The notes below the pieces were generated by a model. The model was not told where the DNA came from and made no database searches. It saw only the letters and a list, made by a program, of their open reading frames with translations. From Athripsodes cinereus (Eukaryota; Arthropoda; Insecta; Trichoptera; Leptoceridae), in contig OX388316.1 in assembly GCA_947579605.1 (NCBI GenBank), forward strand, positions 10,419,290-10,483,289: a stretch of 64,000 nucleotides of DNA. The letters run 5' to 3'. Numbering within the stretch: position 1 is the stretch's first letter; every line of letters starts with the position of its first letter. Shown here one piece after another: positions 59,846-64,000 of this stretch. Made by a program: the position numbers and the translations under genes.

Positions 59846-61372
59846 ACTTTAATATTCAGTTTATCATGCTCCCAAGGTATTTAAATTAGTACACCTTTCC
59901 AATTAACTAAAGACATAATCCTGAGTAATCTTACCACCCAAATGTCATCTATTTAGTTTAAGGATAAAATAATAGGTGTAAAGTAAAAAAACTATTGCAT
60001 AGAAAATGAAAAATTTCCACCTACAACGCACTATGTTATCAGTAATGCTGTACACCAAACGATGGAAATTTTATCGTAAGTAGAAGAATAATAAACAAAA
60101 ATAAGCGTTTAATATAACACGGTATTTACTAACTCAAAATAAATTTTTAATATATTTCAAGGAAATTATTCTGCTATTAGTACAACATCAATATTATGAG
60201 AAGAATTATTTACATGTAACTTAAAGTAGAAAGTTTCAAGGAAACGAACAAAATCCGGCAAACGTTAGTTCATTATTAATATTATGTTTATCTTCGTACA
60301 ATAAGTAGAGAAAATTTATTAAAATAAATTATATTGAAATCCTCAAGAATAGCAGTCTACGTAATGATAAAAAACATAAATAAATCCAATAATGTAGGAC
60401 GCGAAAGAAAATTACTGCCCGAAATCTATGTAAATTAAGACTTACGCGAAATAACAAATATTATGTTTGTTGTGTAAAATAAAAAGCGAAGATAACGCAT
60501 AAAACATCTTTAAAGAAAAAATTCTGATGAACGCTCTGTTGACATCATTATTTTTTTTATGGAATTAACTCTGACACATAGAATATTACCACGAGAATTC
60601 AATACTATTCCCAAATAAACTAAATGTACTCTGTGGAAATAATTTGAGAAGACATGAACTAAAACAGTTTCTCTCTACTGACCACACAAACTATCGTGAT
60701 GTACTCGTACAGACATTCATTTGGGAATTCAAAAAAGTAAGAAAATATAATTTTAAAAATATATCCCAGGAACAAGGAGATATTTCCACCCGCAAGTTAA
60801 GTAATATTTTTTATACAACAAAATCACACATTTATTTTCTCCAGAATATTTCACGGGAATGTAGATTAAATTAAGTAATCATTCCAGTAAATATATGACT
60901 GGAAAGGTATATTTCACAAACAGAGAAATACGACATCATACCCTCGCTGACATATTAAAATGTTATTATTATATCAAATCAAAGTTAAATCTCATAACAA
61001 AATTCAATTACACGGGAGACAGCCAACAAAAGTTTCAAGGGGAAGAAACTAAATGTATGAAGTCTTTGAAATGTGATGGGAATTGATAATGTCACAGAAA
61101 ATAACATTTCTAGAAGGGAATTTTGTATTTATTATGATAAAGTATAATGCCGGCTATAACTGAGCAACAAAAGACTTGTAGCTAATACTCGTATGTACTA
61201 CCACGACATTTTCATTTTTAGAATACGTGATCAAAGGGGGTGATTCATTTGCACTCTTGGATTGTATGTAAGCGGGCTAACGGTATCGGCTCATTGACTT
61301 CATCGCACACGATAAACCGTTAGACTAGATCGCTGGATCGTTGTGAATGAATGAAAAATAAATACTATTACT
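59846..61372. other. AT-rich DNA without recognised feature
   Basis: Short ORFs at 60,644-61,086 carry no motif. A GC-richer stretch at 61,255-61,345 (GGGCTAACGGTATCGGCTCA) could be a SINE head remnant. Confidence 0.35.
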
Positions 61373-62062
61373 ATATTGGTAACAGGAAAATTATTCGAAA
61401 CACAATTATTCGGATGGACAATTCTTCGAAAAAACATTTGTACGAACTAATTTTTTTTCGAATGACAATTATTCGAATGGCAGTTATTCGAATCCACAAT
61501 TATCAGAAAACACAATTTTTCGATTTTTATACGTTATATTGATAGCAACAATTATCCGAAACACAATTCTTCGAATTTTTATTATCAAGACAGATAATAT
61601 TGCTCCTATTTTCGGCGAAAAGTGACGTACTTAGCGAAGTTATATTATATAATTCGACTCAGTTTGCAATCAATTTATCTAAATAGTGTCAAACGTTTGG
61701 AAAAATAATTTAAATATATTTATAATTAGGTATGAACGCAATTGCCTCATTTTCTTAAGAAACTAAAATAACGTTAAAGTTGGATGAGGTATGGCTGGAG
61801 TTTTATATGAAACGTAATATACCTACCTAATTGCGTCAATATGACCTGCTTCTGAAGATCAAAATAAAATGAATTTAGATTAATATAAAATAATTCGAAT
61901 AATAGGATTTTCTAACAAATGTTAGTCGAAAAATTCACTTTCCATTAATTGTAATTCGAATAATTGATAGTCGAACAAATGTTATTCGAAGATTTGTTAA
62001 TTCGAATAATTATTTTTTCGAACAATTGTGAATTCGAACAATTGTATTTCGAAGAATTTTCA
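61373..62062. mobile_element. Foldback-type element with ATTCGAA repeat arms
   Basis: The left arm (61,373-61,585) carries degenerate repeats of ACAATTATTCGAA and relatives about every 15-20 bp. The right arm (about 61,888-62,062) carries the inverse complement, TTCGAATAATTGT and TTCGAACAAATGTTA. About 300 bp of different sequence lie between them. Inverted arms made of short direct repeats are the structure of foldback (FB) transposons. No ORF is present. Confidence 0.6.
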
Positions 62063-62071
62063 TGTAATCAC

Positions 62072-62130
62072 TATATTAAACCACCACGGCATATCCCATA
62101 AGAGGAATAGCCAGGAGACTAACTGCATCA
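62072..62130 (-). mobile_element. SINE-A 3' remnant
   Basis: CCACCACGGCATATCCCATA then AGCCAGGAGACTAACTGCAT correspond to the inverted 3' end of SINE-A. Confidence 0.55.
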
Positions 62131-63231
62131 CTCAGGATAAGTGATATCAAGGAAAATCAAATATACAATCGTTTGGTTTACACAAAAGCAAAGCTCGTTA
62201 ACGGAGTCAACGGTTTGCAGGTCACCAATGGTTCACCCTAGTACCTAATGATTTATTTTTAATCATGAATTCAAATCAAATTTTATATAATATTTCACAC
62301 ATATAAGAGGAATAATAATAAAATAAATTTGACTGTTATTATTATGATTCACCTTAATTATGCTTAACAAACATGAATTATTCAACAACGTAACGATTAA
62401 TTATAAAATATACATTCATCCATAATCAATGAACAATTTACGGATGCCAACAAATAATAATAATAATAACACATCGTTATAACTATAACAATATATGCAC
62501 ATAACAATATAAATATTTTCACTAGATTAAGTACATACCTTCTCAACGAGTACAATATTGCGATACTCGATATCATAAAATCAACAACGGAAATATGAAC
62601 GGAATAATATCAATCGACTTAACCACCAATTAGTGGAATCAGTCGCAATCCTCAACACGGTAATTGAATACATTTAATATTTACATTCATATGCAGAACT
62701 TCCCGATGATATGTATAATACACTACTTTGTACGTTAACTTGTGAGCCATTTATTGTAAGACAATAGTAAATTTCAATACTGTTGCTAACACATCACACA
62801 GTTGTTGGTGACACAAGAATAATTGATTGATGGAGGAAGTTTAATTAGAACTTAATGAATTATTTGAATAAGGTATATTTTAACAAAATATGGCGCAAAA
62901 TATTAGAGCTTAATATTAAATTTAAAGAAAAACTGCACTGACAACAATTTGACGAAATAACCTGTAAAGTTCGATTTGATTGTCCGGATTGGTCATCCTA
63001 GACAAGAATATTTTTTAAATAGGTGGCAACAAAAAAATTCCACTGTTTGCATGTTACCAGATCGAGGCAAGAAACCAGTACATCGGGGACTGCCTCATAG
63101 TAAATTATATAAAGATATATAAATAACTTAAATGCGGAGCTTTAACACAAAGATAACTTCATGTATAGGTCCTTACGTAAAATGGTAAAGTGCCGTTTAT
63201 TGATATAAATAAAAGTAATTATTTCGTATAA
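62131..63231. other. AT-rich DNA without recognised feature
   Basis: No gene or repeat recognised. Confidence 0.4.
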
Positions 63232-64000
63232 ACTTACCAATTTTGTATTCATATTGTTGTTTTTTCAGAATATGACGTAGAAAATAATGGAGATGACATC
63301 TTAAGAAGTGAATTTGATATTGCATTAGCAAAGTTGAAAGACGGCAAAGCACCAGGTATTGACCTGATTCCATCAGAGCTGCTTAAATGCGCAGGAAAAG
63401 GCATGCTTGATACATTGTATAAGCTTGTCTGCAAAATATACAACACAGGAGAGATACCTGAGGACTTTGCCAAATGTCTGATACGAGCGCTTCCTAAGAA
63501 AGCAGGCACGACAAAGTGTGAACAACACAGAACCTTAAGCATGATATCACACGCTTCTAAGATACTCACCAACATTATAATGAAAAGGGCGGAAAATAAA
63601 ATCAACGAAACACTTTCAGAAGATCAATTTGGATTCCGCAAAGAGACAGGCACAAGAGATGCAATCCTGAGTCTCAGACTTACTCTAGAAAAGAGAATAA
63701 CAATTAATAAAAACACATATATAGCATTCATCGACCTTGAAAAAGCATTCGATAAAGTAGAATGGGAACAACTTTTTAACACCCTCAACCAGATAGGAAT
63801 GAGTTATAAGGATAGAAGAGCAATCTGGAGCTTATACAAGAACGAAATGGCTGTGATTAAAAGCGGAGAGAGCTGTGCAGAAGCAAGGGTCGAACAAGGC
63901 GTAAGACAAGGATGCTCAATGTCGCCAGCTCTCTTTAACTGCTATATACAGCGAGCCATTGATGAACTGAGAGAAGAAATGAAGAACTGGACAGGAGTAA
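63232..64000 (+). pseudogene. LINE reverse transcriptase domain, partial (runs off the window)
   Basis: The frame opens after a TAA at 63,229 and is uninterrupted to the window edge. Motifs in order: LKDGKAPGIDLIPSELLK (RT entry), CLIRALPKKAG, RTLSMISHASKILTNIIMKR, QFGFRKETGTRDAI, FIDLEKAFDKV (motif A) and GVRQGCSMSPALFN (motif B). The endonuclease part is missing, so the element is 5' truncated near 63,250. The MISHASKI and GFRK-GTRDAI wording matches RTE/BovB-like LINEs. The absence of stops in ~250 codons implies a fairly young insertion. It is labelled a pseudogene only because the 5' part is lost. Confidence 0.85.

Larger units (their letters stand above)
37645..64000 (-). other. Tomosyn: Probable tomosyn intron (partial), upstream of the 37.5 kb exon
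   Basis: The exon has a 3' splice acceptor at 37,645-37,646 on the minus strand, and no preceding tomosyn exon was recognised to the right edge. If correct, this intron exceeds 26 kb. Inference only. Confidence 0.4.

Noticed and set aside
1..64000. LTR retrotransposons, CRISPR arrays, rRNA or true tRNA genes, operons
   Set aside because: No paired LTRs, repeat-spacer arrays, rRNA segments or complete tRNA folds were seen.

Overview
The window is AT-rich eukaryotic DNA, most likely from an insect. The evidence is two spliced exons with GT-AG borders belonging to an arthropod-like tomosyn gene, piggyBac, pogo/Tigger-like and tRNA-derived SINE elements, several non-LTR retrotransposon lineages typical of insects, and the absence of any prokaryotic gene layout. 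The species cannot be fixed from the sequence.

Host gene. Two exons on the minus strand (37459-37644, then 20650-20784) join in phase and encode consecutive parts of the N-terminal WD40 propeller of tomosyn (STXBP5/Lgl family, a SNARE regulator). The intron between them is 16.7 kb. No further tomosyn exon was recognised, so 1-20649 and 37645-64000 are probably parts of two more very long introns. Everything else recognised is mobile or repetitive DNA.

Layout. 1-5 kb: LINE remnants, two inverted-repeat elements and an RTE-like LINE 3' end. 5-19 kb: many copies of one ~255 bp SINE-like family (called SINE-A here) plus MITEs and palindromes. 20.6-20.8 kb: tomosyn exon. 23.5-31.6 kb: a probable 8.1 kb TTAA-flanked piggyBac-type element holding a nearly intact transposase, a nested SINE-A, a 287-bp tandem array that is itself interrupted by a palindromic insertion with a 14-bp target duplication, and a decayed THAP-domain gene. 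34-37.7 kb: MITE, SINE-A, LINE remnant and the second tomosyn exon. 38-44.2 kb: an almost full-length Jockey-type LINE whose ORF2 is interrupted exactly at a TA by a 1,100-bp pogo-like element. 44-63 kb: SINE-B copies, LINE tails, a 195-bp palindrome, minisatellites and an ATTCGAA-repeat foldback element. 63.2-64 kb: the RT domain of another LINE, running off the window.

Relationships. The RTE-like LINE at 1.6-2.7 kb and the SINE-A family share their last ~45 bases and a TAG/TATAG-type tail. Several SINE-A copies have 8-13 bp target duplications. This fits a SINE mobilised by a partner LINE through a shared 3' tail. Nesting gives relative ages: the Jockey LINE predates the pogo-like insertion; the piggyBac element predates a SINE-A copy; the 287-bp array predates the hairpin element.
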